Source of the DNA: a bacterium
GTDB lineage: Bacteria > Fibrobacterota > Fibrobacteria > UBA11236
NCBI GenBank assembly: GCA_900299345.1
Contig: OMJM01000022.1
Span: 22,908-86,907 of the forward strand
DNA length: 64,000 nucleotides
Direction: 5' to 3'
Shown: positions 16,163-25,774 of the stretch, piece after piece
Layout: every line of letters begins with the position of its first letter
Numbering within the stretch: position 1 is the stretch's first letter
Notes under the pieces: model-generated
What the model was told of the DNA's origin: nothing
Seen by the model: the letters and a program-made list of their open reading frames with translations, nothing else
The model's database searches: none
Made by a program: the position numbers and the translations under genes

Positions 16163-17500
16163 ATGTCCTACCAGCACATCAAAATCCCCGCACGCGGTGA
16201 ACGCATTCAAATCGACTCTCACGGCAAGCTCCAAGTTCCGGACGAGCCCATCATTCCCTTCATCGAAGGTGATGGAACCGGGCCGGACATCTGGAAGTCT
16301 TCTCAATATCTGCTCGACGAAGCGGTGCGCAAGGTGTACGGCGGAAAAAAGAAAATCGCGTGGATGGAAGTCTACGCAGGAGAAAAGTCCACGAAGGTTT
16401 ATGGCGAGGGCCAATGGCTTCCCGATGAAACCATCGACGCCTTCAAGGAATACCTCGTCGGCATCAAGGGCCCGTTGACCACGCCGGTGGGGAAGGGTAT
16501 CCGCTCCTTGAATGTGGCATTGCGTCAGATTCTCGATCTCTACGTGTGCCTCCGGCCGGTGCGTTGGTTCCAGGGTGTACCTTCTCCGGTCAAGCATCCC
16601 GAAAAAGTGGACATGGTGATCTTCCGGGAAAACACTGAAGACATTTATGCCGGCATCGAGTGGGCAGGCGGTTCGGCCGAGGCCAACAAGGTTCTCGCGT
16701 TTCTGCAGAAGGAATTCCCGAAAGAGTTTTCCAAGATCCGTTTTGGAACCGAAGAAGCTTCGCAAGGCTGGCAGAAGAAACTGGAATCCATCGGCGCTCC
16801 GTCGCGTACGGTTGCCGTGGACGTGGGTGTGGGCATCAAGCCCGTGAGTTATCTCGGCACGGAGCGTTTGGTGCACAGCGCCATCTCCTACGCCATTGCG
16901 CACAAGCGCAAGAGCGTGACTTTGGTGCACAAAGGCAACATCATGAAGTTCACCGAAGGCGGCTTCCGCGACTGGGGCTACAAGGTGGCCAAAGACTTTT
17001 TCGGCGCCGTGGAAATCGACGGTGGCCCGTGGTGCAAGATCCCCGAGGGCAAACCTGGCGCAGGATTGGTCATCAAGGATTCCATTGCCGACATTGCGTT
17101 GCAGCAGGTGCTGACACGTCCCGAGGATTTCGACGTGATCGCCACGCTCAACCTGAACGGGGATTATCTCTCCGACGCTTTGGCTGCGCAAGTGGGTGGC
17201 ATCGGTATTGCGCCCGGTGGCAATCTGAATTACCTCACCGGCCACGCGATCTTCGAGGCCACGCACGGCACTGCGCCCAAGTACGCGAATCTGGATAAAG
17301 TGAATCCGGGTTCGGTGGTGCTGTCCGGCGTGATGATGTTGGAGCATCTCGGCTGGCAGGAAGCAGCCGATCGCATCGTGAAAGCCATGGAAACGGTGAT
17401 TTCTCGCAAGGAAGTCACTTATGATTTCGCACGATTGATGGAAGGCGCGCGGGAAGTGAAATGTTCGGAGTTCGGGCGGTTGGTGGCGGAAGCCATTTGA
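16163..17500 (+). CDS. icd: NADP-dependent isocitrate dehydrogenase
   Basis: Oxidative decarboxylation of isocitrate to 2-oxoglutarate in the TCA cycle. The substrate and phosphorylation-site region RSLNVALRQ and the following [18 protein letters not shown] match E. coli Icd. The cofactor region HGTAPKYA with DKVNPGS keeps the Lys-Tyr and Val typical of NADP-specific enzymes. At 445 residues it is slightly longer than E. coli Icd, with an insert around [20 protein letters not shown]. The ATG at 16163 with GGAG 5 bases upstream is preferred to an upstream in-frame ATG. It is followed 22 bases later by citrate synthase. Confidence 0.95.
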   Translation: MSYQHIKIPARGERIQIDSHGKLQVPDEPIIPFIEGDGTGPDIWKSSQYLLDEAVRKVYGGKKKIAWMEVYAGEKSTKVYGEGQWLPDETIDAFKEYLVGIKGPLTTPVGKGIRSLNVALRQILDLYVCLRPVRWFQGVPSPVKHPEKVDMVIFRENTEDIYAGIEWAGGSAEANKVLAFLQKEFPKEFSKIRFGTEEASQGWQKKLESIGAPSRTVAVDVGVGIKPVSYLGTERLVHSAISYAIAHKRKSVTLVHKGNIMKFTEGGFRDWGYKVAKDFFGAVEIDGGPWCKIPEGKPGAGLVIKDSIADIALQQVLTRPEDFDVIATLNLNGDYLSDALAAQVGGIGIAPGGNLNYLTGHAIFEATHGTAPKYANLDKVNPGSVVLSGVMMLEHLGWQEAADRIVKAMETVISRKEVTYDFARLMEGAREVKCSEFGRLVAEAI

Positions 17501-17522
17501 CTTTCAGATAAGGCGGGACGCT

Positions 17523-18695
17523 ATGTCGGGCGGCGAAGAAGTTCTTTTCAGCATTACGCGAGCGCATCTGGATACCGGCATGCGCGGTTTCCCCGTGGGC
17601 ACCTGTCCATTGAGCGACGTGGACCCGGTCAAGGGATTGAGTTATGGCGGATATCCCATCGCCCAGCTCGCGGAGCGTCAACCCGAGGAAGTCATCTATC
17701 TGCTGCTGAACAAGCAACTGCCCGACGCGGCGCAACTCGCGGCGTTCCGACAGGAGTTGATCAAGAACTCACGCCTCCATCCTGAAATGCTGGAGAAATT
17801 GAGCGCTTTGCCGCGTCATGGACACCCCATGAAATGGCTGATGTCTGCCATCGTGCTCATGGGCATGTATTCTGGAACGGGAGATTACCGCAAAGATTGC
17901 TTGCAGGTGATTGCACAGCTTCCGGAAGCAGTGGCCGCCATTTTCCGCATCCGTTCCGGTTGGGGAGAATTGATTCCTTCCAAGCCAGAGCTGGGTTACA
18001 TGGAGAACTTCGCCCACATGCTCGGTGCACCGGGTGCGGGTCCTGAACTCATTCATCTTTTGCGTGTATTCAACATCCTGCACATGGATCACGGTGGCGG
18101 AAATCTTTCCACCTTCGTGGGCAAGGCCATCGCTTCCGGACATGAGGACATGTATGGTTCGCTTGCGGGAGCCATGGCGGGGTTGGCTGGCCCATTGCAC
18201 GGAATGGCTAATCAGGAGTGTTTGCGCTTTCTGAAGACCGTGGCTAAGGATATCAAAGATCCTTCCAATGAAACTCAGGTCGCTGAGTATGTGGAGAACC
18301 TTCTGAACTCCGGCGGGGTTCTGTATGGATTTGGACATGCGGTATTACGCGTCGAAGATCCTCGCGCCACGGTCCAATATGCCCTGGGTGAAAAAATTGC
18401 CGCCAAGGATCCCCTGTTCCGGTTGGCCGTGACTTTGCGCAAGGTGGGGAGCGAAGCGCTCAAGAAACGCGGCAAGGTGAGTGACCCTTATCCGAATGTC
18501 GATGCCGTCTCCGGATGTTTGTTGAGCGCCTGCGGTTTGGCGGATGAGAGCTATTACACAGTGCTATTCGGTCTGGCGCGCTGCGTGGGTATTGCGGCCC
18601 AGATCGCATGGGAACGCACTGAGGCCCGCGGAGGCAAGGGCACCCCAATTGTGCGCCCATCCTATCTATATACCGGCCCTGAAATAAAGGCTTGA
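17523..18695 (+). CDS. gltA: Citrate synthase, mitochondrial-like type
   Basis: Condenses oxaloacetate and acetyl-CoA to citrate. The catalytic triad is present in the order of the eukaryote-like citrate synthases: His226 (LAGPLHG), His272 (GFGHAVL) and Asp327 (PNVDAVSG). The opening GLSYGGYPI is also of that subgroup, unlike the hexameric NADH-inhibited GltA type. 390 residues. It shares an operon with icd, giving two consecutive TCA-cycle enzymes. The symbol follows common usage for bacterial citrate synthase; citZ would be equally valid. Confidence 0.93.
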   Translation: MSGGEEVLFSITRAHLDTGMRGFPVGTCPLSDVDPVKGLSYGGYPIAQLAERQPEEVIYLLLNKQLPDAAQLAAFRQELIKNSRLHPEMLEKLSALPRHGHPMKWLMSAIVLMGMYSGTGDYRKDCLQVIAQLPEAVAAIFRIRSGWGELIPSKPELGYMENFAHMLGAPGAGPELIHLLRVFNILHMDHGGGNLSTFVGKAIASGHEDMYGSLAGAMAGLAGPLHGMANQECLRFLKTVAKDIKDPSNETQVAEYVENLLNSGGVLYGFGHAVLRVEDPRATVQYALGEKIAAKDPLFRLAVTLRKVGSEALKKRGKVSDPYPNVDAVSGCLLSACGLADESYYTVLFGLARCVGIAAQIAWERTEARGGKGTPIVRPSYLYTGPEIKA

Positions 18696-18765
18696 AGTCG
18701 TTTCTAGGTAGCCCCAATCCGTCTAACTTCCGGTGGCGTTTTCGGTTAGAAGGTCCGCACCCTCA

Positions 18766-18786
18766 AGGGGGCGACGCCCCTATTTT
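18766..18786 (+). terminator. G/C hairpin followed by a short T-run after citrate synthase
   Basis: AGGGG at 18766-18770 pairs with CCCCT at 18777-18781, followed by ATTTT. The stem is only 5 bp and the T-run short, so termination of the icd-gltA transcript is likely but not certain. The G/C core resembles the palindrome at 753-796. The rest of 18696-18929 shows only an A/T-poor leader for the next gene. Confidence 0.4.
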
Positions 18787-18929
18787 CCTCAAGACGAGAC
18801 AGGGAAGAGGGGGTAAAAGATGCCGAAAAATCATATTTCTGTTACCTTAAACGCCCACGATCCTTGCTGGGAGGTCCGTTCGGGATTTTTCATCGGGGAT
18901 TTTTTAACCAGCAACGAGAAGGATGAGAC

Positions 18930-19202
18930 ATGAATTTATTCGTAGGAAATTTGTCCTGGGGCGTCACTCAGGATGAATTGCACGCAGCCTTTGCCGCTTT
19001 CGGCCAGGTTGGATCCGCCAAGATCATGATGGATCGCGAGACGGGAAAGCCGCGCGGCTTTGCCTTCGTGGATATGCCCAATGACGGCGAGGCCCAGAAG
19101 GCCATCGAAGCGCTGAACGGCAAGGATTTCAAGGGCCGCCCCTTGAACGTCAATGAAGCCCGTCCGCGCGAGAACCGCCCCCGTCCTCAGAATCGCTGGT
19201 AA
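18930..19202 (+). CDS. RRM-type RNA-binding protein
   Basis: A 90-residue single RNA recognition motif protein. RNP2 is NLFVGNLSW near the start and RNP1 is KPRGFAFVDM near residue 44. A short basic Arg/Pro/Asn tail (RPRENRPRPQNRW) follows. These proteins act as general RNA chaperones, often induced by cold. AAGGA sits 7 bases before the ATG. The upstream leader back to the hairpin at 18786 is about 140 bases, long enough for regulation, but I see no definite structure in it. Confidence 0.9.
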   Translation: MNLFVGNLSWGVTQDELHAAFAAFGQVGSAKIMMDRETGKPRGFAFVDMPNDGEAQKAIEALNGKDFKGRPLNVNEARPRENRPRPQNRW

Positions 19203-19280
19203 GATCGAAACGAGAGCCGCTTCATCGCGGCTTACTCCTTCCCATCTCCGCTTGACCGGAGAGGGAATCGCATCATCCCA

Positions 19281-20492
19281 TTGAAACGTCATCCTTCCAC
19301 AGGCTTGGGTTCCCTCAGGGGCCCGAGCCTTGTGATGTTTTTGGGTTTTGTCGGTCTCTCGGCCGGACAGTTCCACGGATATCTGTTTGAGAGGATGGGC
19401 TTTTTTCCGCTCCAGATTGGCATCCTTCTGTTTTCCGGGTACGCAGCCGGCATTGTGGCTCCCATCGTGCAAGTGCGTGCCATCCGGTGGCTGCGTGGTC
19501 CCCGTCGTCCGTTGATGCTCATCCTCGCCGGCGCAGGGCTTGGCATGGCGTTTTTACCGCATGTTCATGGATTCTTCGCAGTGGCCATGATTTTTTTCAT
19601 GGCGCTTTTCTGCACGGCCAGCATCTCCACGTTGATTACCGCCTGCTCCCTCGAAGTGACGCGGGATCGTGGTCGTTGGCTGTACTTCGTCATACGGACC
19701 CTGGGAACGATCGGATATCTCGTGGGGTGCGTGGCCAGTTATTTCCGTTCCACTCCGGAGTCGCTTCCGTTTCTCTATCTCGGTTTCGGTGGGGCGTTCA
19801 TTGCCGCCCTGGCCGTGGCGACAGTTGATCTCCGGCCCGCAGACCCCCGACAGGCGCCGGAGGATGCGGAGGTGGTGGAACATCCCCGCGCAGCTCCGGG
19901 GTTTCGCCGCGCGCTGCAGCTGTTTTCCGATCCACTGACCGCGCGTTTGTTATGGACGCTGGGTGTGATGAATTTTGCCAATGCGATGGTGACTCTCGCG
20001 CAGGGAAATTATCTGGCCTCGCGATTTTCCGGCGGACAGAGCGTGATCAGTGAAGCGTGGATCGTGGCGACCTTTTGCGAGATTCCCCTCATGCTGTTTT
20101 GTGCATGGTTGATGCGCCGCCACGGCCTGCGCGCAGTAATCACCTTTGGATTGCTGGGAACGGTTTTGAAACTGGTATTGACGGGAATCGCCGGATCACG
20201 GGGCGTCTATTTTCTTGGCCTCATGGTTCACGGGTGTTTCTTTTCCGGGGCACTGGTGGGTTTTAACCTCTATGTGGATCAACGCTTTCCGGTGGCTGAT
20301 AGGCCGTCGTTGCAGGCTCTGGGGACATTATTCTATCAGGGAATTCCCACTGCGCTCGCGGGTTTGGCTGTTGGCACTGTCTGGCACTTTTGGGGTCTGC
20401 GCTCCGTCTTTTGGATCGCGGGAATGATCGCTATGATGACAGGGGTTACGGCTTTCAAGCTGCTGCCCCGGCTGTCCTCATCGCGCGCCTAG
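19281..20492 (+). CDS. Major facilitator superfamily transporter
   Basis: 403 residues with about 12 hydrophobic membrane segments and the MFS pattern of two halves joined by a charged cytoplasmic loop (RPADPRQAPEDAEVVEHPR). It resembles the MFS_1-like/LacY-type permeases, but no residue fixes the substrate. The frame opens at TTG (19281) with no clear ribosome-binding site, so the start is uncertain; homology begins by SLVMFLGFVGL. It stands alone between the RRM protein and the TSP3 protein. Confidence 0.8.
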   Translation: MKRHPSTGLGSLRGPSLVMFLGFVGLSAGQFHGYLFERMGFFPLQIGILLFSGYAAGIVAPIVQVRAIRWLRGPRRPLMLILAGAGLGMAFLPHVHGFFAVAMIFFMALFCTASISTLITACSLEVTRDRGRWLYFVIRTLGTIGYLVGCVASYFRSTPESLPFLYLGFGGAFIAALAVATVDLRPADPRQAPEDAEVVEHPRAAPGFRRALQLFSDPLTARLLWTLGVMNFANAMVTLAQGNYLASRFSGGQSVISEAWIVATFCEIPLMLFCAWLMRRHGLRAVITFGLLGTVLKLVLTGIAGSRGVYFLGLMVHGCFFSGALVGFNLYVDQRFPVADRPSLQALGTLFYQGIPTALAGLAVGTVWHFWGLRSVFWIAGMIAMMTGVTAFKLLPRLSSSRA

Positions 20493-20504
20493 CCTCGTCG
20501 GGCG

Positions 20505-20512
20505 TATATTTA
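20505..20512 (+). promoter_or_regulatory. Candidate promoter box upstream of the TSP3 protein
   Basis: TATATTTA lies 23 bases before the start at 20536, leaving a short leader with GGAGG. It matches the TAnnTTT pattern seen upstream of icd and the ArsC-like gene. Confidence 0.3.
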
Positions 20513-20535
20513 CACACGAGATTTCCGGAGGGTTC

Positions 20536-21564
20536 ATGCGCAAGCTTTCCTGGTTGTTCGCCGTGATGTTCTGGATGACGGCCCACGTTCCCGCCGTGGC
20601 CGGGGATTCGGATGATGACGGCATTCCGAACAAATACGATTTATGTCCCAAGGAACCCGAGGATATGGACGGGTTCGAGGACACGGACGGTTGTCCGGAT
20701 CCTGACAACGACAAGGATGGAGTCTGCGATCCGTGGGTGGGGGAGAAAGGCCAGTCAGACAAATACGCCCCAATCTGCAAGGGCTCCGATCAATGCGTCA
20801 ATGATCCCGAGGATCGGGATGGTTTTCAGGACGATGATGGCTGCCCGGATTTGGACAACGACAACGATGCAGTGATCGACACCCATGACAAATGTCCGAA
20901 CATTCCTGAGGATATGGACGGGTTCGAGGATGAGGATGGCTGCCCGGATCCGGACAACGACAAGGACGGTTTGTGCGATCCGTGGGTGATGGAAAAAGGT
21001 CAGTCCGATAAATACGCCTCGATGTGCAAGAGCGTGGATGTTTGTGCAAATGATGCCGAAGACAAGGATGGGTTTGAGGACACGGACGGCTGCCCGGATC
21101 CGGACAATGACAAGGACGGAATTCCCGATGTGCAGGACAAATGCCCCAACCAGCCGGAAACGGTGAATGGCGTCGAGGATGAGGACGGATGTCCCGACAA
21201 GATGCATCCGCCGCTGCAACGATCGCAGTTGTTGCCTGTCGTAAAGTTCCGCACGGCCACCGCAGAGCTGACTGTTGAGGCGGAGTCGGCGTTGGAAGAG
21301 TTCGGCAAACAACTGGCGGAGTATCCGGACTCCACCGTTGAGATTCGTCTGGGAGCTGCATGGCACAGCAGCGAGAAGAAGGACAAATATTTGAACCTGA
21401 TGCAGACGCGTTCCAAGGCGATTGTGGATTTCCTTGTGGGCAAAGGTGTCAAATTGCGCCAGTTGCGTGAGCTCGAATATACGCCGGATAACATGAAAGT
21501 TCTCAAAGGGACGGATCAGGACTTCAACAAGGAGAAGCCTTTGGAGATATTCCTGCTCAATTAA
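20536..21564 (+). CDS. TSP3-repeat protein with degenerate OmpA-like C-terminus
   Basis: 342 residues: signal peptide, then about 190 residues of Asp-rich calcium-binding thrombospondin type 3 repeats. The unit is DGFEDTDGCPDPDNDKDG, occurring four times with small changes; two units carry the insert GEKGQSDKYA or MEKGQSDKYA. The C-terminal 110 residues fit an OmpA-type peptidoglycan-binding fold by pattern (ALEEFGKQLAEYPDSTVEIR, MQTRSKAIVDFLVGKGV), but the usual TD..G..NA..LS.RRA signature is largely lost. It probably lies at the outer membrane. Good GGAGG about 6 bases upstream. It precedes the PDZ-thioredoxin gene by 25 bases, likely one transcript. Confidence 0.85.
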   Translation: MRKLSWLFAVMFWMTAHVPAVAGDSDDDGIPNKYDLCPKEPEDMDGFEDTDGCPDPDNDKDGVCDPWVGEKGQSDKYAPICKGSDQCVNDPEDRDGFQDDDGCPDLDNDNDAVIDTHDKCPNIPEDMDGFEDEDGCPDPDNDKDGLCDPWVMEKGQSDKYASMCKSVDVCANDAEDKDGFEDTDGCPDPDNDKDGIPDVQDKCPNQPETVNGVEDEDGCPDKMHPPLQRSQLLPVVKFRTATAELTVEAESALEEFGKQLAEYPDSTVEIRLGAAWHSSEKKDKYLNLMQTRSKAIVDFLVGKGVKLRQLRELEYTPDNMKVLKGTDQDFNKEKPLEIFLLN

Positions 21565-21589
21565 AGCAGGAAGTCTTCGGGAGGATGGT

Positions 21590-22384
21590 TTGCGTCGTTT
21601 CGTTTCACTGATTCTTGTGGTGGTCGCCTTTGGTGGAGCAGAGTTGCCCAAGGCCTGGCTTGGTATTTCGTTCGAGGACATCCCCGCAGCACAGGCTCCG
21701 AAGGAATATGCCCCCTTTGCGGAGGAAGGGCCGGTTCGTATCGTCAAGGTTTTCAAAGGCGCGTCCGCGGATCAGGCCGGGTTGAAGGCGGGGGACTACC
21801 TGCTGGGTATCAATGGAGTACTGTTGCACGGCCGCAAGACCTTGCTGGATACCATCCAAAGCAAGAGTGTCGGCGACATGGTGGATTTGAAGCTCGGCCG
21901 CAATGGCAAAATGCTCAAGCAGAAGCTTGCACTGTCGCCCCGGCCCGAGGATATGCGCACACTTACGCAAACTCTCGTTGGAAGTCCCGCGCCAGAATTG
22001 CGCGGCAAGTATTATCACCATCCAGCGGGCTTGCTGTCGAAATTGAAAGGGAAGGCGGTATTGCTCGACTTTTGGGCCACGTGGTGTGGTCCTTGCCGCA
22101 TGACTTTGCCCGGGTTGCAGGCCGTATACGAGCGATACAAGGACAAAGGTTTGGTCGTGATTGGAATCAGCTCCGAGGACAGCGGAACTTTGAATGCGTT
22201 CCAATCCCAGAACAAGCTGGCCTATTCCCTGATGCAGGACGCCGGAGGGTTGGGCATGCGGGATTATGCGGCGTTTGCGTATCCGACTTTGGTGCTCATC
22301 GATCGCAAGGGAATTGTGCAGCGGGTCGAAGTGGGGGGCCACGACGAGGAGAGCATCGATCGTTGGGTCCGCGAGTTGCTTTGA
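21590..22384 (+). CDS. Exported PDZ-thioredoxin fusion (TlpA-like)
   Basis: 264 residues: N-terminal signal peptide, a PDZ domain about residues 20-118 (KAWLGISFEDIP, ADQAGLKAGDYLLGINGVLLHG) and a TlpA/ResA-type thioredoxin domain with active site WATWCGPCR near residue 166. It is a periplasmic disulfide reductase, the PDZ part probably binding a partner or substrate terminus. The start is TTG at 21590, supported by GGGAGG at the correct distance; an ATG nearby is out of frame. It converges with radC, 4 bases apart. Confidence 0.85.
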   Translation: MRRFVSLILVVVAFGGAELPKAWLGISFEDIPAAQAPKEYAPFAEEGPVRIVKVFKGASADQAGLKAGDYLLGINGVLLHGRKTLLDTIQSKSVGDMVDLKLGRNGKMLKQKLALSPRPEDMRTLTQTLVGSPAPELRGKYYHHPAGLLSKLKGKAVLLDFWATWCGPCRMTLPGLQAVYERYKDKGLVVIGISSEDSGTLNAFQSQNKLAYSLMQDAGGLGMRDYAAFAYPTLVLIDRKGIVQRVEVGGHDEESIDRWVRELL

Positions 22385-22388
22385 TCGC

Positions 22389-23090
22389 TCAACGCTTCGG
22401 CGGTTCGAAGTAGTCTGGAAACCGTTCCCGCAGGGAGGAAAATCCTTCCGCTCCTACTATCAGGTGATCGATCAACGGGATGCCTAGCAATCGTCCCGAA
22501 TCGGAAAGTCGGCGCGTGATCGAAAGATCATCCGTGGAGGGCTCCAGGGAACCGCTGGGATGGTTGTGCGCCACCAGAATACTTACCGCCCGATCTTCGA
22601 GGGCACAGGCGAATGTTTCGCGTGGATGCACCTGACTTTGGTTCGCCAATCCCACCGTGATTTCGTGCATCTTGATGGCCTGATGTGCTCCATCCAGCGT
22701 GACGACCACGAAGCATTCCTGTTTCCGTCCCCGTAAGGTTCCCAGTAACGGCAAAGCGTCTTGAGGCTTGCGGACGCGAACGCGGCGGCGAGGAGTGAGA
22801 AATCTTCGTGACAGTTCCAACGCCGCGAGAAGCTGTCCGCCTTTTCCCGGACCCATTCCGCTGATGCGGCAGAGTTCCCCTAACGTGGGTTCATCCATGA
22901 CGGAGGACAGATATGCCGCGACTTCATGTGCGAGTGCCAGCACATCCTTGCCACTTTGGCCGCGCCCAAACAGCACAGCCAGAAGTTCCTCGTTGGTGAG
23001 CGCACTGGCACCTTCCCGGTTCAGCCGTTCACGAGGGCGTTGTTCATGGGAGAGCTCCTTCAGCGAGATTCTGTGATCCATGCGCCTCAT
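22389..23090 (-). CDS. radC: RadC family JAB1/MPN domain protein
   Basis: 233 residues. An N-terminal helix-hairpin-helix region (LCRISGMGPGKGGQLLAALELSRR) precedes the JAMM metal motif HNHPSGSLEPSTDD near residue 183, with upstream RETFACALEDRAVSILVAHNH. Members are linked to DNA repair by name only; their biochemical role is unsettled. Two start codons are close (23090, 23081). A dispersed palindrome lies about 20 bases upstream. Confidence 0.93.
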   Translation of the reverse strand: MRRMDHRISLKELSHEQRPRERLNREGASALTNEELLAVLFGRGQSGKDVLALAHEVAAYLSSVMDEPTLGELCRISGMGPGKGGQLLAALELSRRFLTPRRRVRVRKPQDALPLLGTLRGRKQECFVVVTLDGAHQAIKMHEITVGLANQSQVHPRETFACALEDRAVSILVAHNHPSGSLEPSTDDLSITRRLSDSGRLLGIPLIDHLIVGAEGFSSLRERFPDYFEPPKR

Positions 23091-23110
23091 GGTAGAGAAA
23101 TGGCACTGTC

Positions 23111-23136
23111 GTAGGAGTGACGGCGGTCACGCCGGG
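23111..23136. repeat. Short palindromic repeat, copy 1
   Basis: GTAGGAGTGACGGCGGTCAC followed by GCC; GTGAC and GTCAC form a stem around a 4-base loop. A near-identical copy is at 24395-24420, the two flanking the membrane protein gene between them. REP or MITE-remnant type; no other copy was seen. Confidence 0.6.
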
Positions 23137-23156
23137 TTGATATAAATTTCAGGGAA

Positions 23157-24404
23157 ATGAGCGCTAGAGTTTCATTCTTGCCGGAAAAAAGGGGGCCTGT
23201 TTTTTTTGAATGTGTGATGGCGCTGGCCGTTGCCATTTTTCTTGTAGCCGGCATTGATTTCTTCACCAATGTGATGCCTCCAAAGTGGGATACGGTCGAG
23301 TACATGGATATGGCACGTTCTGGAATTTTCGGAAACGATCATTTAATGGCTCCGTTTGCCTACCGGCCTGGCATGCCCTTGCTGGCGCGTCTTGTTTCCG
23401 ATGTGGCGGCCATCCCCCTTGAAGATGGATTTCTATGGATCACCCGTTGTTCAGCCATCGCTTTTCTGTTTCTTTGTTTTCTGTTGTCAAGATGCTTCAC
23501 GCATTCCGCAGTCAGGGCGATGGGCCCCGTCCTCCTGATCAGCCTTTCGGCCATGCACGTCAAGGTCCCCTTGTTTGCGCCCACAGCCGTGGACGTTGCC
23601 GCTTACCCGCTCATGGTGCTTGCCTTCCTGTTCTTCATCCGTGGTCGTTTATGGGGGTGCTTTTGGACGGCGTGCATCGGCCTCTTCTTCAAGGAGTTTC
23701 TGGCCATTCCACTTTTTCTGGCGTTGTGGAGAATGATATTGGACCATCGGAAGGAACCGCCCGGCAGAAATCGTTTGATGCTTTCGCTCGCGATCCTTCT
23801 GGCCCTGAGTGTCATTCTGACTCCCCGATTATTCCTTCATGTGGCGGGAACGGTCCAGGAAATAGATCCTCTGCATCGTCCCCGTTCCCTCGGACGTCTT
23901 GTCCTGAATCCCCTCAATCCGTTGCGCAACGTCAATATCCTGTTGGATCTATGCAGTTATTGGTTGCCATGTCTGCTGCTTGCGACCTCGCAGCGTATGC
24001 GGGAGGTGCGTGAGTTCCTGCGGCCGCTGGAAAAATTTGTCATCGGTTTTCTGGCCTTGAATCTTTTGCTGGTGATGTACGGGGGCACCAATATTTTGAT
24101 CTTCATCTCTTATTCGGCTCCGATACAGATTATGATTCTTGCGATCTGGGCGGAAAAGGAGAGGCATCCGGTCGAATGGATTATTGCCTTGATGTGCATG
24201 GGATTGTACAACCGGGTGTTTTCCGCCATCCCGTTGCCGGACGAAAACTTTGCTGCCTTTATCGATTTCTATGAGGGATGGGGTTCTCGGGTCAATCTTT
24301 CCACCCTGAAGCATTTTCTCGAAATAGCCATGTACTTGGGGGTGATGTGGGGGGCGCGGAGCATATTACGACGCCATACGAAAACAGTGTTGCCGCAGGA
24401 GTGA
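23157..24404 (+). CDS. Polytopic membrane protein, GT-C glycosyltransferase-like
   Basis: 415 residues with about 9-10 membrane segments and no soluble domain. The first extracytoplasmic loop carries WDTVEYMDMARSG, resembling the acidic DxD/E-x-Y loop of GT-C glycosyltransferases that use lipid-linked sugars. Beyond that I recognise no family. The ATG lies only 10 bases after a TATAAA box, with GGGA nearly touching it, so it may be leaderless. Palindromic repeats flank the gene on both sides, and the second one contains its stop codon. Confidence 0.55.
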   Translation: MSARVSFLPEKRGPVFFECVMALAVAIFLVAGIDFFTNVMPPKWDTVEYMDMARSGIFGNDHLMAPFAYRPGMPLLARLVSDVAAIPLEDGFLWITRCSAIAFLFLCFLLSRCFTHSAVRAMGPVLLISLSAMHVKVPLFAPTAVDVAAYPLMVLAFLFFIRGRLWGCFWTACIGLFFKEFLAIPLFLALWRMILDHRKEPPGRNRLMLSLAILLALSVILTPRLFLHVAGTVQEIDPLHRPRSLGRLVLNPLNPLRNVNILLDLCSYWLPCLLLATSQRMREVREFLRPLEKFVIGFLALNLLLVMYGGTNILIFISYSAPIQIMILAIWAEKERHPVEWIIALMCMGLYNRVFSAIPLPDENFAAFIDFYEGWGSRVNLSTLKHFLEIAMYLGVMWGARSILRRHTKTVLPQE

Positions 24405-24420
24405 CGTTTGTCACGCCTCC
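24395..24420. repeat. Short palindromic repeat, copy 2
   Basis: GCAGGAGTGACGTTTGTCAC followed by GCC; same element as 23111-23136 with a different loop. It contains the stop codons of both the membrane protein and the convergent LOG-family gene, so it contributes the ends of both reading frames. Confidence 0.6.
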
Positions 24421-25286
24421 AGATTCAGGCGGAACTTTTTCCGGTTGCGAGGCAAATGATGGGTCATGTATGCAAAAGCCTCATCCACAGAGTCGCACAA
24501 CTGGAACAGCCGGAGATCCTCCGGGCTGATAACCCCTTGCGCGACCAGATACTTGAAGTCGATGACCCGTGTCCAGAATTCCCGGCCATAGAGCACCACC
24601 ACCATTTTCTTGGTGATGCGATGTGTCTGTACGAGAGTCAGCAGTTCCATCATTTCGTCGATGGTCCCGAAACCTCCGGGAAACATGACGATGGCCTTGG
24701 CCGTGTAGACGAACCAGAATTTGCGCATGAAAAAATAGCGGAACTCGAAGGATAGCTGTGGATCGATGTAGGAATTGGGTTGCTGTTCGAAAGGCAACAG
24801 GATATTGAGGCCGACAGAAGGAGCCTTTCCGGCCTGTGCCCCTTTGTTGGCCGCTTCCATGATGCCAGGGCCGCCGCCGGAGGCGATGGCATAGCCGTAG
24901 CGATTCGTGTTGCTCCATTCCGCAAGCCGTCGACTCAGTTCGGCGCACTCTTCATAGTAACGTGACATCTGCAGATCGCGTTCCGCCGCATGGACCGATT
25001 TGGAATCCCGCGTGCTTTTGGCTTTCGCCTTGCGAAGGTTTGCGAGAGCGATTTTCCTCGGGAGGATGCGGGCGGATCCGAAGAACACCAAGGTATCCCG
25101 GATGTTGAAACGTTCGAGGCGATGCTCCGGTTCAAGGAACTCCGCCAGAATGCGCACCGCGCGGCCATCGCGGCCCAACAGGAAATCCGAATTCAGAAAA
25201 GAAGCATGAAGCCGATCTTTTTTGCCGGATGCGATGGCCGATCCGGGCTGCCGGTTCGTGCGCTTTTGCCTGATCCGTTTATTCAT
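24411..25286 (-). CDS. LOG family (TIGR00730-type) nucleotide hydrolase
   Basis: Rossmann-fold protein of the lysine-decarboxylase-like LOG family, whose studied members release free cytokinin-type bases by cleaving nucleoside 5'-monophosphates. The signatures are [14 protein letters not shown] and [10 protein letters not shown], with a VFFGSAR opening. The long basic N-terminal stretch (about 60 residues rich in Arg/Lys) suits the longer bacterial type, of unclear substrate. The ATG at 25286 overlaps the methylglyoxal synthase stop by 8 bases, pointing to translational coupling; an upstream ATG would overlap it much more. Confidence 0.88.
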   Translation of the reverse strand: MNKRIRQKRTNRQPGSAIASGKKDRLHASFLNSDFLLGRDGRAVRILAEFLEPEHRLERFNIRDTLVFFGSARILPRKIALANLRKAKAKSTRDSKSVHAAERDLQMSRYYEECAELSRRLAEWSNTNRYGYAIASGGGPGIMEAANKGAQAGKAPSVGLNILLPFEQQPNSYIDPQLSFEFRYFFMRKFWFVYTAKAIVMFPGGFGTIDEMMELLTLVQTHRITKKMVVVLYGREFWTRVIDFKYLVAQGVISPEDLRLFQLCDSVDEAFAYMTHHLPRNRKKFRLNLEA

Positions 25287-25746
25287 CAATGGGGCGATTT
25301 CTATAGGAGTCGTAATCTGGAATGAGGCGATCGTAGGTCTCATCCATCAGCGGGGAAGAGATGATGAAGTCCGCCGAGGCACGATTGCAGGCCATCGGAA
25401 TATTCCACACCACGGCCATGCGGAGCAGGGCTTTTACGTCGGGATCATGCGGCACCGGCTCGAGAGGATCCCAGAAGAAGATGAGGAAATCGATTTCCCC
25501 GTCCACGATTTTGGAACCGATTTGCTGGTCGCCACCGAGCGGGCCGCTTTGAAGCTTGTGGATTCGGATGCCGAGTTCGTTCTCCAGAAGCCCGCCCGTG
25601 GTACCCGTGGCGAAGACGGTGTGATGCGCCAGGAGCACCTTGTTAAACTTCGCCCATTCGATCAGATCGCGTTTCTTGTTGTCGTGCGCCACCAGCGCGA
25701 TTTTTTTGTCCTTGGTGACCAGCATCTTTTTGTAGGCGATTTTCAT
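25279..25746 (-). CDS. mgsA: Methylglyoxal synthase
   Basis: Converts dihydroxyacetone phosphate to methylglyoxal, a phosphate-releasing glycolytic bypass. The family run is plain: [37 protein letters not shown] and [20 protein letters not shown]. 155 residues, the usual length. It is the first gene of a coupled pair with the LOG-family hydrolase, both acting on small phosphorylated metabolites. Confidence 0.96.
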   Translation of the reverse strand: MKIAYKKMLVTKDKKIALVAHDNKKRDLIEWAKFNKVLLAHHTVFATGTTGGLLENELGIRIHKLQSGPLGGDQQIGSKIVDGEIDFLIFFWDPLEPVPHDPDVKALLRMAVVWNIPMACNRASADFIISSPLMDETYDRLIPDYDSYRNRPIDE

Positions 25747-25774
25747 GGTGTCCTTCCCTTGCTGACACTACAAC

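Noticed and set aside
24411..25286. Lysine decarboxylase
   Set aside because: The family was misnamed historically; the [10 protein letters not shown] motif belongs to LOG-type nucleotide hydrolases.
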